Assembly (NCBI RefSeq): GCF_900476395.1
Contig: NZ_UIHB01000002.1
Coordinates: 961,126-1,025,125, forward strand
Length of the DNA stretch: 64,000 nt
DNA from: Xanthomonas euroxanthea
Lineage (GTDB): Bacteria > Pseudomonadota > Gammaproteobacteria > Xanthomonadales > Xanthomonadaceae
Reading direction: 5' to 3'
Made by a program: the position numbers and the translations under genes. The notes under the pieces were generated by a model. That model saw only the letters and a program-made list of their open reading frames with translations. It was not told the origin of the DNA and ran no database searches. This document shows, piece after piece, positions 25,414-35,168 of the stretch (the stretch's first letter is position 1; each line of letters opens with the position of its first letter).

Positions 25414-26283
25414 ATGAGCATTCTCGTTACCGGTGCCACCGGCACCATCGGTTCCCTCGTGACCCAGGGCCTTGCCGACGCTGGCGCGGAGGTCAGGGCC
25501 TTGGTTCGCCAGCCTGGCAAGCGCGCCTTTCCGACGGGTGTCACCGAAGTGATCGCAGATCTCACCGACGTCGCGTCGATGCGTGCCGCGTTGTCGTCGG
25601 TGCGCACGCTGTTCCTGTTGAATGCAGTCACTCCAGACGAAGTGACGCAGGCGTTGATCGCCCTGAACCTGGCAAGGGACGCAGGGATCGAACGCATCGT
25701 GTACCTGTCGGTCATCCATGCCGACAAGTTCACCAACGTGCCGCACTTCACCGGCAAGCACACCGTCGAGCGCATGATCGAAAGCCTCGACATTCCGGCG
25801 ACGATTCTGCGTCCTGCGTATTTCATGCAGAACGAAGCGGTGATCCAGCAGACGATCCAGCAGTACGGCATCTACCCGATGCCGATCGGCGCGGCCGGTG
25901 TGGCCATGATCGATGCGCGCGATATCGCAGACATCGCGGTGGTCGAATTGCTGCGACGCGACCGCGCACCCGCCGCGCTTGCGCGCATCACGCTCGACCT
26001 GGTCGGACCACATGCAGTGACGGGCGCCTACGCGGCGAAGGTCTGGAGTACGGCGATTGGCCGCGAGATCGCCTACGCGGGCGATGACGTGGCCGCCTTC
26101 GAAGCGCAGCTGGCCGCGTATGGCCCATCCTGGCTGGCCTACGACATGCGCCTGATGATGGCCGGCATCCAGATCCACGGCATGCAGGCGGCCGACGGCA
26201 CGGTGGAACAACTGCAGGCCATCCTGGGGCGACCGCTGCGCAGCTATGCAGACTTCGTGCGCGAGGCGACGGACCGGGCCTGA
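25414..26283 (+). CDS. NmrA-like NAD(P)-binding oxidoreductase/sensor
   Basis: The protein has 289 residues with GGAG before the ATG at 25414. It begins MSILVTGATGTIGSLVTQGL, the GxxGxxG dinucleotide loop of atypical SDRs, and continues with RALVRQPGKRAF, VYLSVIHADKF and ATILRPAYFMQN, matching the NmrA/quinone oxidoreductase-2 family. No YxxxK active site is evident in the usual place. It is divergent from a LysR regulator that probably controls it. The substrate is unknown. Confidence 0.85.
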   Translation: MSILVTGATGTIGSLVTQGLADAGAEVRALVRQPGKRAFPTGVTEVIADLTDVASMRAALSSVRTLFLLNAVTPDEVTQALIALNLARDAGIERIVYLSVIHADKFTNVPHFTGKHTVERMIESLDIPATILRPAYFMQNEAVIQQTIQQYGIYPMPIGAAGVAMIDARDIADIAVVELLRRDRAPAALARITLDLVGPHAVTGAYAAKVWSTAIGREIAYAGDDVAAFEAQLAAYGPSWLAYDMRLMMAGIQIHGMQAADGTVEQLQAILGRPLRSYADFVREATDRA

Positions 26284-26665
26284 GCCCAGGCGACGCAACA
26301 AGCGCGGGGTGTCCCGGCTTGTTGCGCACCGCAGGAGGCCTGGTTTGCAGGTCATGCAGCCGTGGCCCGTCTCATCCAGGCCGATGCCGCCGGGCACTCG
26401 AACTGCGCGTCAATGCGCGTGATCCGCCCGGTTGGCTCCACAGCGATCAGCAGCACGCCGAAGCCGCTGCCGTGTCGAACGCATGCGTCGCTGCGATCAA
26501 GGCATTGGCGACAGCCTGGAAGCAGGTGCGCCGCGCCCTCGCCCTGCTGCCGCGTGGCCAGGGTGACAGATGGACCTGAGGCTGTCGCTCCTTGGCGAGC
26601 TGTGTTCAGACGGCACGCGATGCCATGCCGCTACATCGCCTGCGCGTCTGGGGCAGACTACGCAC
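26284..26665. other. Intergenic stretch without a supported gene
   Basis: About 380 bases between the NmrA-like gene and the acetyltransferase. Open frames here have no recognisable domain or convincing ribosome-binding site. No repeat or RNA gene was recognised. Confidence 0.5.
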
Positions 26666-27115
26666 ATGGACACGATTCGGCCGTACCACTCCCAGGACTT
26701 CGATGTGTGCATGGCCCTGTTCGACGCGAATGTGCCGGCGTTCTTCAGTGCCGGGGAACGCGTCGACTTCGCTGGCTTCCTGATCCAGCACGCTGCGGCG
26801 TGGCACTACCAACTGCTGGAGCGTGGCAACGAGATTGCTGGCTGCGCCGGTTATGCGATCAATGCCGATGGCATCACGGCGAGCTTGTGCTGGGGCATGG
26901 TCCATCCGAGCCTGCACCGCCGCGGCGTGGGAACGCAGTTACTCCTGGCCCGGCTCGACGCATTGCACCAGAGGCCGGACATCCGGCGCGTCGTACTGGA
27001 TACGAGTCAACATACCCAGCAGTTCTACGCCCGCTTCGGCTTTGTCGTGCAGCAGGTAACGGTGGACGGTTATGCGCCCGGACTGGAGCGGTGGGACATG
27101 GCGCTGGATCTGTAG
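26666..27115 (+). CDS. GNAT-family acetyltransferase
   Basis: The protein has 149 residues. The acetyl-CoA binding motif A is clear: WGMVHPSLHRRGVGTQLLLA (R-x-x-G-x-G/A form), preceded by EIAGCAGYAI and followed by VLDTSQHTQQFYARFGFVV, the motif B helix with FY..FGF. ATG 26666 is chosen because the frame upstream has no domain content. No partner gene or substrate is indicated. Confidence 0.82.
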   Translation: MDTIRPYHSQDFDVCMALFDANVPAFFSAGERVDFAGFLIQHAAAWHYQLLERGNEIAGCAGYAINADGITASLCWGMVHPSLHRRGVGTQLLLARLDALHQRPDIRRVVLDTSQHTQQFYARFGFVVQQVTVDGYAPGLERWDMALDL

Positions 27116-27318
27116 CCCCGCGCCACGCCTACTGGGCGCGCCCGGTTCGCACGGTAACGCGGAGGTGCATCGCTGCGGATGTGCGGGCAGCGTGCAGACG
27201 GGTAGCCCCGTTCGTGCAGACAAATAGCCGTTGCGAGATGCCGCTTCTTTAGGCTGACCACCGATTGACCGGGCAGATACGGCCTTCTGGGGCACCTCGC
27301 ACGGGCGCCCCCGCCCGG

Positions 27319-27687
27319 TTATCGCGCCGCGTCCTTGTTCACCTGGGCACGCGCAAGCGCACCGGTTGATACCAGCAGATCCGGCAACTCCTGGCGAAAG
27401 GCCTCGGCCTGCCCGGCCTGCAAGATTCCGTGAAAGCTCGCGTTGTCGAATACCGGCCTGCCCTGCAGGAAGAAGCCATCGCGGCCTTGCACGATGAAAT
27501 TGAAACATGCCTGCCAGCGCGGGTCCGGGCTGGCCGACAAGTGCACCACGACCTCGCTGCCGGCCGATGCTGCGCCTGCCGGGGTGATCGTGATCGTTCG
27601 CGCGGTGATCTGGGTACTGCTGTTCATGGCGCGCATGATCAGGCTTGGGGCGTCGCGGCTGAGTGAGTCGGTGATGGCGCGCGACAT
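27319..27687 (-). CDS. Hypothetical protein
   Basis: The frame encodes 122 residues with no family that I recognise. Composition is ordinary for a globular protein, with alternating hydrophobic strands (EVVVHLSASPDPRWQACFNF, DGFFLQGRPVF) and a helical end (AEAFRQELPDLLVSTGA). A GGA lies 6 bp before the ATG at 27687; ATGs at 27636 and 27627 are possible. The codon bias suits a real gene more than a shadow. Confidence 0.45.
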   Translation of the reverse strand: MSRAITDSLSRDAPSLIMRAMNSSTQITARTITITPAGAASAGSEVVVHLSASPDPRWQACFNFIVQGRDGFFLQGRPVFDNASFHGILQAGQAEAFRQELPDLLVSTGALARAQVNKDAAR

Positions 27688-28044
27688 GGCGTCCGGAGCA
27701 CGGGGGGCGACCGCGCTGCAAGACCCACCAGCGGTGCCCCCGAACAGCTCGACCCCGACGCCGGCTACGAGACGTTCGCCGTCTCCGATGCCTGGGTTAT
27801 ACCCACGCGCCAGGACCGAGCGCGATGTTGCCGATGCAACAGCGTCAGCAGTGTCACGTGGATCGTCGCGGCGCCGCCAGTCGGTTTTTCCCTGACCTGC
27901 GTGAACGAAAATATCAGCTAAATGCGGGCTGGAGCGGAGGGTTTAAGTTTGCCTTCGTGGCGTCGTTATCACGTTGCCGAGGCATTCACGCGAACATCAC
28001 GCGGTGCCGGCCGGTGCCACCCGCTGGACATCAGGACGACCCGC
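27688..28044. other. Intergenic stretch upstream of the chemoreceptor gene
   Basis: About 357 bases with no supported gene. The promoter of the downstream chemoreceptor must lie here; I could not identify a convincing -24/-12 or flagellar sigma-28 box by eye. Confidence 0.5.
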
Positions 28045-30306
28045 ATGACTGCTTATTTGCAACGCTATAACGTCGGCCGCCGTCTCGGCATCGCCTTCGG
28101 TGCCCTGATCCTGCTGTCGAGCCTGCTGGTGGCAACCGGCCTGGTCACCCTGGCCAACGCAAGGCAGCAATTCGATTTCATCGTGCTCGACCGCATGGCC
28201 AAGATCCAGATCGGCAACGGCATGCTGGATGCCAACTCATCGATCCTGATTGCGCTTGGCACCTATGCCATGGCCACCAGCGATGAACTCAACAACGACG
28301 CGCTCACCACCATCAAGGCGCAGCGCCAGCGCTACAACGAGTTGCGGGCCAAGCTCGATACGCTGCCCAGCTCCGAGGAAGGTCGCAAGATTCGCACCGA
28401 GATGGACGAACGACGCGCGATCTCGGGCAAGATCAACGATCAGGTCATGGCGCTGGCCGCGCAAAACGACAATGCGCCCGCGCAGGCCTTGCTGAGCGAA
28501 AAAGCGCGCCCGGCGACGATGGCATGGCAGGACAAGATCCGCGAGCTGGTGACGCGACAGGAAGGCCAGAGCCAGCAAGCCTACGCCGACGCCGTGGCGT
28601 CGATGAATCGCGGCAAGCTGCTGATCATCTGCGGTGGCATTGCCGTGGTGGTGATCAGCAGCCTGCTCGCCTGGCTCATCACCCGCAGCCTGACCCAGCC
28701 GCTGGCACGCGCAACCCGGGCCGCAGAGGCAATTGCCAACGGCCAATTGGACAACGACGTGGACAGTGACGCCAGGGATGAAGCCGGCCGGCTGCTGCGC
28801 GCCATGCGTGGCATGCAGACGCAGCTGCAATCCTTGCTCAGCGCGCAGAGCGACATGGCCAGGCGCCACGATGATGGCCAGACCAGTTTCCGCATCGATG
28901 CCACGGCGTTTCCTGGCGACTACGGCCGCATGGCCGGGGACACCAATACGCTGGTGGCCTCGCACCTGGCGGTGCAGGCGAACCTGGCACGCATCATGGG
29001 GCGCTATGCGATCGGCGACCTCAGCGAAAGCATGGAGCGCCTGCCCGGCGAAAAAGCCGTGCTGACGCAGACCATGGACGAGGTGAAGGCCAACCTGTCT
29101 GCGATGAACCACGAGATCAAGCAGCTGGCGCAATCTGCGGCCAATGGCGACTTCAGCGCACGTGGCGATGCCGAGCGTTTTCAATACGACTTCCATGTGA
29201 TGGTCGATAGCCTCAACCAGCTCATGGCCACTGCCGACGGCAACCTGCAATCGCTGTCGTCGCTGCTGCAATCCATCGCCGCAGGCGATCTCACCGCACG
29301 GATGACCGGTGACTTCAAGGGCGTGTTCGCGCAGATGCGTGACGACGCCAACGCCACTGCCGCGCAGCTGGCGGAGATTGTCGGCCGCATCCAGCACTCT
29401 GCCGTGTCGATCAATGCTGCCGCCAGCGAAATCGCCGCCGGCAATCAGGACCTGTCGCAGCGGACCGAGCAGCAGGCCGCAAACCTGGAAGAAACCGCCG
29501 CCTCGATGGAAGAGCTGACCTCCACCGTGCGCCAGAATGCCGAACACGCCCGCCAGGCCAATCAGCTGGCGATCGGTGCGGCGGGCGTGGCGTCGCAAGG
29601 CGGCGAGATCGTGAGCAAGGTCGTGGGGACCATGGCCGGTATCGAGGCCTCGTCCAGGAAGATTGCCGACATCATCTCCGTCATCGACGGCATCTCGTTC
29701 CAGACCAACATCCTGGCCCTGAATGCGGCGGTGGAAGCGGCACGTGCCGGCGAACAAGGCCGCGGCTTTGCCGTGGTGGCATCGGAAGTGCGGACGCTGG
29801 CCCAGCGCTCCACCGCGGCGGCGAAGGAGATCAAGAGCCTGATCGACGATTCGGTCGAGCGGGTCGCCGAAGGCTCGACGCTGGTGCATACGGCGGGCTC
29901 CACGATGGCCGAGATCGTGGCCAGCGTGCAGCGTGTGACCGACATCATGGGCGAGATCTCCGCGGCATCGCAGGAGCAGTCGGCCGGCATCGAACAGGTC
30001 AACACCACCGTGACGCAAATGGACGAAACCACGCAGCAGAACGCCGCGCTGGTGGAAGAAGCCACCGCGGCGGCACGCTCGATGGAAGAACAGGCCGTGC
30101 AGCTGACCCAGGCAGTGTCGGTGTTCAAGATCAGCGACGACGGCACACGCACCACGCGTCCGGCAACGCCTGTTGCGACACCGCCCCGCGTGATTGCTGG
30201 CCGCCCCGCCGTTGCTGTCAAAAACCCGCTACGCCAGGCACCTGCAGTCAACCGGCCGGTGGCCGCAGGCGCTGCGCACGATGCAAACGACTGGCAGGAG
30301 TTCTGA
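28045..30306 (+). CDS. Methyl-accepting chemotaxis protein with CheR-docking tail
   Basis: The protein has 753 residues. The first membrane helix is at about 15-37 ([20 protein letters not shown]), followed by a helical four-helix-bundle-like periplasmic domain, the second helix near residue 195 ([20 protein letters not shown]) and a HAMP domain ([20 protein letters not shown]). A second HAMP-like stretch precedes the long coiled-coil signalling domain, whose conserved hairpin tip [20 protein letters not shown] is intact. The C-terminus is a Pro/Ala linker ending in DWQEF, matching the xWxxF pentapeptide that tethers CheR and CheB. The ATG at 28045 gives a proper first helix. The ligand is unknown. 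Confidence 0.92.
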   Translation: MTAYLQRYNVGRRLGIAFGALILLSSLLVATGLVTLANARQQFDFIVLDRMAKIQIGNGMLDANSSILIALGTYAMATSDELNNDALTTIKAQRQRYNELRAKLDTLPSSEEGRKIRTEMDERRAISGKINDQVMALAAQNDNAPAQALLSEKARPATMAWQDKIRELVTRQEGQSQQAYADAVASMNRGKLLIICGGIAVVVISSLLAWLITRSLTQPLARATRAAEAIANGQLDNDVDSDARDEAGRLLRAMRGMQTQLQSLLSAQSDMARRHDDGQTSFRIDATAFPGDYGRMAGDTNTLVASHLAVQANLARIMGRYAIGDLSESMERLPGEKAVLTQTMDEVKANLSAMNHEIKQLAQSAANGDFSARGDAERFQYDFHVMVDSLNQLMATADGNLQSLSSLLQSIAAGDLTARMTGDFKGVFAQMRDDANATAAQLAEIVGRIQHSAVSINAAASEIAAGNQDLSQRTEQQAANLEETAASMEELTSTVRQNAEHARQANQLAIGAAGVASQGGEIVSKVVGTMAGIEASSRKIADIISVIDGISFQTNILALNAAVEAARAGEQGRGFAVVASEVRTLAQRSTAAAKEIKSLIDDSVERVAEGSTLVHTAGSTMAEIVASVQRVTDIMGEISAASQEQSAGIEQVNTTVTQMDETTQQNAALVEEATAAARSMEEQAVQLTQAVSVFKISDDGTRTTRPATPVATPPRVIAGRPAVAVKNPLRQAPAVNRPVAAGAAHDANDWQEF

Positions 30307-30322
30307 TCGCGCACGTTGCAAG

Positions 30323-30352
30323 CGGCCCGGCTCGTCCGGGCCGTTTGCGTTT
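30323..30352 (+). terminator. Rho-independent terminator after the chemoreceptor gene
   Basis: The perfect stem CGGCCCGG/CCGGGCCG (30323-30330 and 30336-30343), with a five-base loop, is followed by TTTGCGTTT. It lies 17 bp after the chemoreceptor stop. Confidence 0.75.
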
Positions 30353-30428
30353 GGGGATCGAACCTGCGGCCAACGCGCCAGGCGATGCAATCCAGACGTG
30401 AGGATGTGCCCAGGCAAAACGCTGCCCG

Positions 30429-31457
30429 TCATCCCAGCTGCGCGCGCGCCGCATCCAGGGTGGTCATGATCTGGATCACTTCGTCTAGTGGATGGAGCGG
30501 CGATTCCGTGCGCCCTTCCCCGATGTAGCGCGCGGCGGCTGTCGCTTGCCACGACAGGCCTGCGTAGCCGGTGATTCCGGTGGGATCCTTCCACACCGCC
30601 GGCGTGCTGGCGTGTTCGTTGCCGACCAGGCTCAGCGAGGTCGGGTTATGGAACTCGCCGGCAAGATCGATGCGGCCTCGGCCGCCGGTGACATAGGCGC
30701 TGGAGCTGCTGCGGGCCACGATGGAACTGATCAGCGTGGATTGCGCGGTGCCGCCATGCGACAGCACCATGGTCGAAAAGGCATCCACGCCGGTGTCGGT
30801 CAGCGCGCCGGTCGTCGCGATCGCGGTCGGTGCGCCCAGAATCATCGAGGAGAACTGCACCGCATACACGCCCAGGTCCAGCAGCGCGCCGCCGCCGAGC
30901 GCAGGATTGCGCTGTCGATGCGCGGCATCGCCGGGGCCGCGCTGGCTCAGGTCGGCAAACACATGCCGAAGCTCGCCCAGCGCTCCATCGGCCAGCAGTT
31001 GTCGCAGCACCGCGGTGTGCGGCAGGTAGCGGCTCCACATGGCTTCCATCAGGAACAGACCGCGCTGCCGCGCCTCCTGCACCAGCACGCGCGCATCGTC
31101 GGCGCGCGTGGTGATGGGCTTTTCGATCAACACATGTTTGCCCGCGCGCAGCGCCAGCAAGCCATGTTGCAGATGTTCGCTGTGCGGGGTGGCAATATAG
31201 ACGATATCGACATCGCGGTCCTCGACCAACGCCGCGTAGCTGTCATAGGCGCGCTGCATCGCCCACGTTCTTGCAAAGGCCTCGGCACGCGCACGCGTAC
31301 GCGAGGCCACCGCGAATGGCTGTTGCCCGGTATGGCTGCGCAGCGCGCTCACGAACGCGGAGGCGATCGCCCCAGGTCCCAGCACGCCCCATCGCAACGA
31401 CGGCTCGCCGCGCTCCGGCAGGAACAGCTCGGGCTCGGGAAACACGGTTGGCAGCAT
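30429..31457 (-). CDS. Gfo/Idh/MocA-family oxidoreductase
   Basis: The protein has 342 residues from the ATG at 31457, preceded by CAGGAG. The NAD(P) loop is RWGVLGPGAIASAF, and the family's EKP motif appears in HVLIEKPITT. The C-terminal half shows the beta-sheet domain (GGGALLDLGVYAVQF with the usual G-D-x-G-x-H-like region). Such enzymes oxidise or reduce sugars, polyols or trans-dihydrodiols with NAD(P). It stands alone on the minus strand, 108 bp downstream of the monooxygenase stop, and could be read through from that operon. Confidence 0.85.
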   Translation of the reverse strand: MLPTVFPEPELFLPERGEPSLRWGVLGPGAIASAFVSALRSHTGQQPFAVASRTRARAEAFARTWAMQRAYDSYAALVEDRDVDIVYIATPHSEHLQHGLLALRAGKHVLIEKPITTRADDARVLVQEARQRGLFLMEAMWSRYLPHTAVLRQLLADGALGELRHVFADLSQRGPGDAAHRQRNPALGGGALLDLGVYAVQFSSMILGAPTAIATTGALTDTGVDAFSTMVLSHGGTAQSTLISSIVARSSSSAYVTGGRGRIDLAGEFHNPTSLSLVGNEHASTPAVWKDPTGITGYAGLSWQATAAARYIGEGRTESPLHPLDEVIQIMTTLDAARAQLG

Positions 31458-31565
31458 GCGCTTGGCTCCTGGGTCGCAGGTGCGCATCCTAACAAAGCGG
31501 GATCAGCGTTCCAGGTGGTGCCAGCTTGCAGCGGCATTGGCCGGTTTGGACGGGACGCGGCAGGC

Positions 31566-33260
31566 TCAGCCTGCAGTGCCTTGCACCGCCGTGACAAAGA
31601 TGCGTTCGCAGTAGGCGCGCAGCAGTTCCGGCGCATCGGCACGGCCGCGGAAGGCGATGTGGCCATCCGGCCGCACCAGGATCAGCGCGCTGGTGTCTGC
31701 GATGCCGTAGGCGGCATGCGCGGCACCATCCAGGTCCGACAATGCGGTGGCATCGTCGGGCTGTGGCACGGCGGCGGCCAGGATGAGCCTGGGCCGCACC
31801 CACGGCCACGCGTCCAGCTCGGCAAGCGCCAGGCGCAGCCGTGGCATGGCATCGGGCTGCCGCCCGTCGAAGGCAAGCAGCGACCATCCCCAGCTCCATC
31901 CATCCGGGTTGTAGAGGTGCGCGAACAGCGTTGTCGAGCTGCCATCGGCGGCGACGATTGCCGCATCGGGTGCGCGGTCGCCGCAGTGCGGGACGCGGCG
32001 CTGAAGCAGTTCGCGCAGGCCGCCGAGATGATCGTCGTTGAGCGGGCTTTGCGGATAGGCCACCGACAACTGCTGAAGATCGTCCGAGCCCTGAATCAGC
32101 GTGCCGATGGTGGGAATGAGCTTGGCGGCGATGCCCATGGCTGCATCGGTGACCGGGCCGCGGTAGACGCTGGTATGGAAGCCACGTGCTTGTCGCGCGT
32201 CGAGCGCACGGTGTTCGCCGCCGCGCTCCCCATCGTAGGAGTCGAGCACCACCGGCGCTGCCTTGCCTTGCAAGGTCATCGCCAGCCGCCATGCCAGGCC
32301 GATCGCATCGTGCAGGCCTGCATTCATGCCCTGCCCGCCGATCGGCAAGGTGCGATGGCCGGCGTCGCCGACCAGCAGCACGCGCCCCTTGGCGTACTGC
32401 GCTGCAGTGCCATGCTGGAAGCGGCTGTGCGTCAGCCAGATCGGATCGCTCAACGTCAGTGTCGGGTCCTCGGTCACCTCGCGCGCGATGGCCTGCATTT
32501 CCTCCAGCGTCGGGTCGCGTTCCGGGATGCCGGCGTCATCGGCCAGGAAAAACAGGCGGTGGTAGCCGCCCCAGACCGGCAAGACACCACAAAAACCCTT
32601 GGGGTAATAGAAAAACCAGAGTTGATCGAAATCGGTGGAGCGCCGCCAGCGCAGCTTGGCATCCACTTGCCGGTTCATGCGGTTGGGCAACTTTTGGGGC
32701 TCGAAATCCAGCCCGAGCTGTTTGCGTACGACACTGTCACCGCCATCGGCGCCGATCAGGTAACGGCAGCGTAGTTGCTCGGTCGGGCCATCGACGTGAT
32801 CGTCGCTGCATGTTGCCAGCGTGACGGTGACACCGTCGGCATCCTGTTCGAAGCCGACCATCCTGCGGCCGCGCTCGACGCTGCCACCTTTCGCCGCGAG
32901 CTGCTCGGCCAGGACGGTTTCGATGACGTCCTGGCCGCTGTAGAGCACCTGCGCGTACGGGCTGGGGACATCGGCAATGTCGACCGGGTCGACGGCCTGC
33001 CCATTGAGCAAGGTGCTGACCTTGGTGATCCGATACGACTTTTCCGCCAGCGCATCGCGGATGCCAATGCTGTGAAGCAGCTCCTGCGGCCGCGCCCAGA
33101 GATTGTTGGCGCGCGAATGCGGTCTGGCATGCACGCGTTGTTCGACGATACGGAAGTCGACGCCGTGATGGGCGAGCGCGCAGGCGGTGGTCAGGCCGAT
33201 CGGGCCACCGCCGACGATGATGACGTCGGTGTCGACATCGCGGTGCACGGCAGTGTTCAT
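31566..33260 (-). CDS. FAD-dependent aromatic-ring-type monooxygenase
   Basis: The protein has 564 residues from the ATG at 33260. The three flavoprotein hydroxylase fingerprints are present: GxGxxG in VIIVGGGPIGLTTACALAHH, the DG motif in CRYLIGADGGDSVVRK, and the GD motif in GRVLLVGDAGHRTLPIGGQG followed by MNAGLHDAIGLAWRLA. The C-terminal 180 residues resemble the thioredoxin-like domain of phenol hydroxylases. The start overlaps the MarR stop (ATGA), so the enzyme is translated together with its probable repressor. A phenolic or antibiotic substrate is plausible given the MarR link but is not shown. Confidence 0.87.
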   Translation of the reverse strand: MNTAVHRDVDTDVIIVGGGPIGLTTACALAHHGVDFRIVEQRVHARPHSRANNLWARPQELLHSIGIRDALAEKSYRITKVSTLLNGQAVDPVDIADVPSPYAQVLYSGQDVIETVLAEQLAAKGGSVERGRRMVGFEQDADGVTVTLATCSDDHVDGPTEQLRCRYLIGADGGDSVVRKQLGLDFEPQKLPNRMNRQVDAKLRWRRSTDFDQLWFFYYPKGFCGVLPVWGGYHRLFFLADDAGIPERDPTLEEMQAIAREVTEDPTLTLSDPIWLTHSRFQHGTAAQYAKGRVLLVGDAGHRTLPIGGQGMNAGLHDAIGLAWRLAMTLQGKAAPVVLDSYDGERGGEHRALDARQARGFHTSVYRGPVTDAAMGIAAKLIPTIGTLIQGSDDLQQLSVAYPQSPLNDDHLGGLRELLQRRVPHCGDRAPDAAIVAADGSSTTLFAHLYNPDGWSWGWSLLAFDGRQPDAMPRLRLALAELDAWPWVRPRLILAAAVPQPDDATALSDLDGAAHAAYGIADTSALILVRPDGHIAFRGRADAPELLRAYCERIFVTAVQGTAG

Positions 33261-33763
33261 GGCTTGCCCTTTCTTCGGGAAACGCGTGCTGCGTCGGCGG
33301 GCGCGGTCGGCGCAGCGAGGTCCTGCGCCATCACCTGGTTCATTTCGCCAAGCACCGCGAGCGCGGTTGCCACGCGCCTGGCTCCGATGCGATCCAGCAT
33401 CCGCTGGTCGAGCGGAGCGGCGGCGGCTTCGGCTGCGTCCAGTGCAGCGCGGCCTGTGCGCGTGAGCACCACCAGCTTTGCGCGCTGGTGATGAGGGTTG
33501 GGTTGGAGCGCGACGAATCCCTGCTCCAGCAATAGATCGACAACGCGCTGCACCGCCTGCCGCGTGATGCCCATGTTGCGCGCGATATGCGCCACCGGCA
33601 GCGGCATCGGCGAATAGCCCAGGGCGCCCAGCACCTGCCACCACGCAGTAGTCAGCCCGGCCGAACGCACCAGTGCATTACCGGTTTCGACCAGCCGGCC
33701 GTTGGTTTCGAAGATCTTGATGACCAGGTTGCGGACAGCCAGTAAATCGTCTTGGGTGCTCAT
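33257..33763 (-). CDS. MarR-family transcriptional regulator
   Basis: The protein has 168 residues from the ATG at 33763; 33772 and 33799 are alternatives. The winged HTH reads LPVAHIARNMGITRQAVQRV followed by VDLLLEQGFVAL and the wing QPNPHHQRAKLVVLTRTGRA. It is the first gene of a two-gene operon with the overlapping monooxygenase. Palindromes at the start codon (see the site at 33770-33799) suggest autorepression relieved by the enzyme's substrate. Confidence 0.88.
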   Translation of the reverse strand: MSTQDDLLAVRNLVIKIFETNGRLVETGNALVRSAGLTTAWWQVLGALGYSPMPLPVAHIARNMGITRQAVQRVVDLLLEQGFVALQPNPHHQRAKLVVLTRTGRAALDAAEAAAAPLDQRMLDRIGARRVATALAVLGEMNQVMAQDLAAPTAPADAARVSRRKGKP

Positions 33764-33769
33764 CCGCAG

Positions 33770-33799
33770 CATACTGCCAATTTGACAGTATGTTGTCAA
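33770..33799. promoter_or_regulatory. Probable MarR operator
   Basis: Two overlapping inverted repeats lie just upstream of marR: CATACTG (33770-33776) with CAGTATG (33786-33792), and TTGACA (33782-33787) with TGTCAA (33794-33799). Read on the minus strand, TTGACA could also be a -35 element, so a bound dimer would block the promoter. Confidence 0.6.
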
Positions 33800-34172
33800 T
33801 CGTCGAATCGAGTCCGCCGCCGGTTGCTGCGGCTGTTCTGCACACGTGGACGCTTCTGCATCCCGAACCCGAGCGACATTGCACAGTGCTGTTGTCGAGC
33901 ACGCAGGCAGGCACGTGCGTCACTGTGTCGCCCTATGGCCTGCGACGCGACTCAGATGGGCAAACACTGCACTGGACAGCGCTGCTGAGCCTGGCTGGTC
34001 ATGCATACAGACGCGTCAGCGGCGCCACGTTCGGCCGCAACGAAACGGTCTCCAGCGTATCGATACGCCCGCCGAGGTGTGACGATCTGCCTGCACTTCT
34101 GCTCGCTTCGCTGGTCCAGAACCCGCATCACGCGTCACACCCCTTGCACCGTGTGCTGCTTAGCTTGTTTGA
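33800..34172. other. Intergenic stretch between marR and the acyl-CoA dehydrogenase operon
   Basis: About 370 bases between divergent operons. A 128-codon frame (33790-34176, +) spans it but has no domain, odd composition and no ribosome-binding site, so it is not called. Promoters for both operons should lie here. Confidence 0.5.
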
Positions 34173-35168
34173 ATGAGCGCACGTATTTCATCGAACACCC
34201 TTGCCTTCACGGCGAGCACGGATTCAGCCGTCAATGACGGGCTCAAGCATTCGATTGCGGACAGGTGGCTCCGCACACATCCCACGTTGCCGCTTCCCGG
34301 GCGCGGCCACACCCTGGAGCGCTGGCAAACGCTGGCCGATATCGCGGCAGAAGACCTGTGCGTGGCCAAGTTGCTGGAAGCCCATTACGACGCTCAGGCC
34401 ATCTGCGCCGACCTGGGCGTGGATATCATGACGCCGACACAGCGCTGGGCGGTGTGGGCGGCCGAGCCACCGGGGTCCGATATGCGTTTTTCCGGGCAGA
34501 CGCTCAGCGGCACCAAGGCGTGGTGTTCCGGCGCCGCGCAGGTGACGCATGCGCTGGTGACCACGTCCCATGCAGGCAGCAGCTGCCTGTTTGCGGTGGC
34601 ACTGGATCAGCCCGGTATACAGGTCGACAGCAGTGCGTGGCAGGCAGTGGGGATGCAAGGCATCGAGACGGCCAATGTCCGCTTCTCCGATGCGCCGGCG
34701 CGGCAGATCGGCGCGGCCGACGCGTACCTGACCCGACCTGGCTTCTGGCATGGAGGCGCCGGCATCGCTGCGTGCTGGTTCGGCGCCACCGCCGCAGTTG
34801 CCGATGTGCTGCGCGCCTCTGCACGCCTGAGCAAGGATCCGCACGCGGCCGCGCATCTGGGCGCCATCGATGCAGGCCTGGCATCTGCCGCTGCGTTGTT
34901 GCGTCAGCTTGCCTTGCGCATCGATGCGCAGCCGCAGCAGGCACATCTGCGTGGCGTCCTGCAGGTCCGCAGCGTGGTCGAAGCGGTCGCACGCGATACG
35001 CTGGACCGGGTCGCTCGCGCATTGGGGCCAGGGCCGTTGTGCAATAACCGCGCACATGCGCAGCGCTGCGCCGACGTGTCGGTATTCATTCGGCAACATC
35101 ATGCCGAACGCGACCTGCAGGCCCTGGGCGAGCTGTGCCAGCAGGAGGCATCGCCATGGAAGATCTAG
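34173..35168 (+). CDS. Acyl-CoA dehydrogenase-like protein
   Basis: The protein has 331 residues, shorter than the usual 380 or so. It resembles the middle and C-terminal domains of acyl-CoA dehydrogenases: WAVWAAEPPGSDMRFSGQTL followed by SGTKAWCSGAAQVTHALVT (the flavin-contact beta domain), then a helical C-terminal domain. The N-terminal helical domain is reduced, and the catalytic Glu cannot be assigned by eye, so activity is uncertain. It heads a four-gene + strand operon with a PIG-L deacetylase, a methyltransferase and a glycosyltransferase; its stop overlaps the next gene by 13 bp. Confidence 0.78.
   Translation: MSARISSNTLAFTASTDSAVNDGLKHSIADRWLRTHPTLPLPGRGHTLERWQTLADIAAEDLCVAKLLEAHYDAQAICADLGVDIMTPTQRWAVWAAEPPGSDMRFSGQTLSGTKAWCSGAAQVTHALVTTSHAGSSCLFAVALDQPGIQVDSSAWQAVGMQGIETANVRFSDAPARQIGAADAYLTRPGFWHGGAGIAACWFGATAAVADVLRASARLSKDPHAAAHLGAIDAGLASAAALLRQLALRIDAQPQQAHLRGVLQVRSVVEAVARDTLDRVARALGPGPLCNNRAHAQRCADVSVFIRQHHAERDLQALGELCQQEASPWKI

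Noticed and set aside
30492..32774. 760-codon + strand frame over the Gfo/Idh and monooxygenase genes
   Set aside because: Composition is rich in Arg, Gln and His with no domain, and both antisense genes have strong family motifs and overlaps with their neighbours.
33790..34176. 128-codon frame divergent from marR
   Set aside because: It starts inside the probable operator, shows no domain and no ribosome-binding site.
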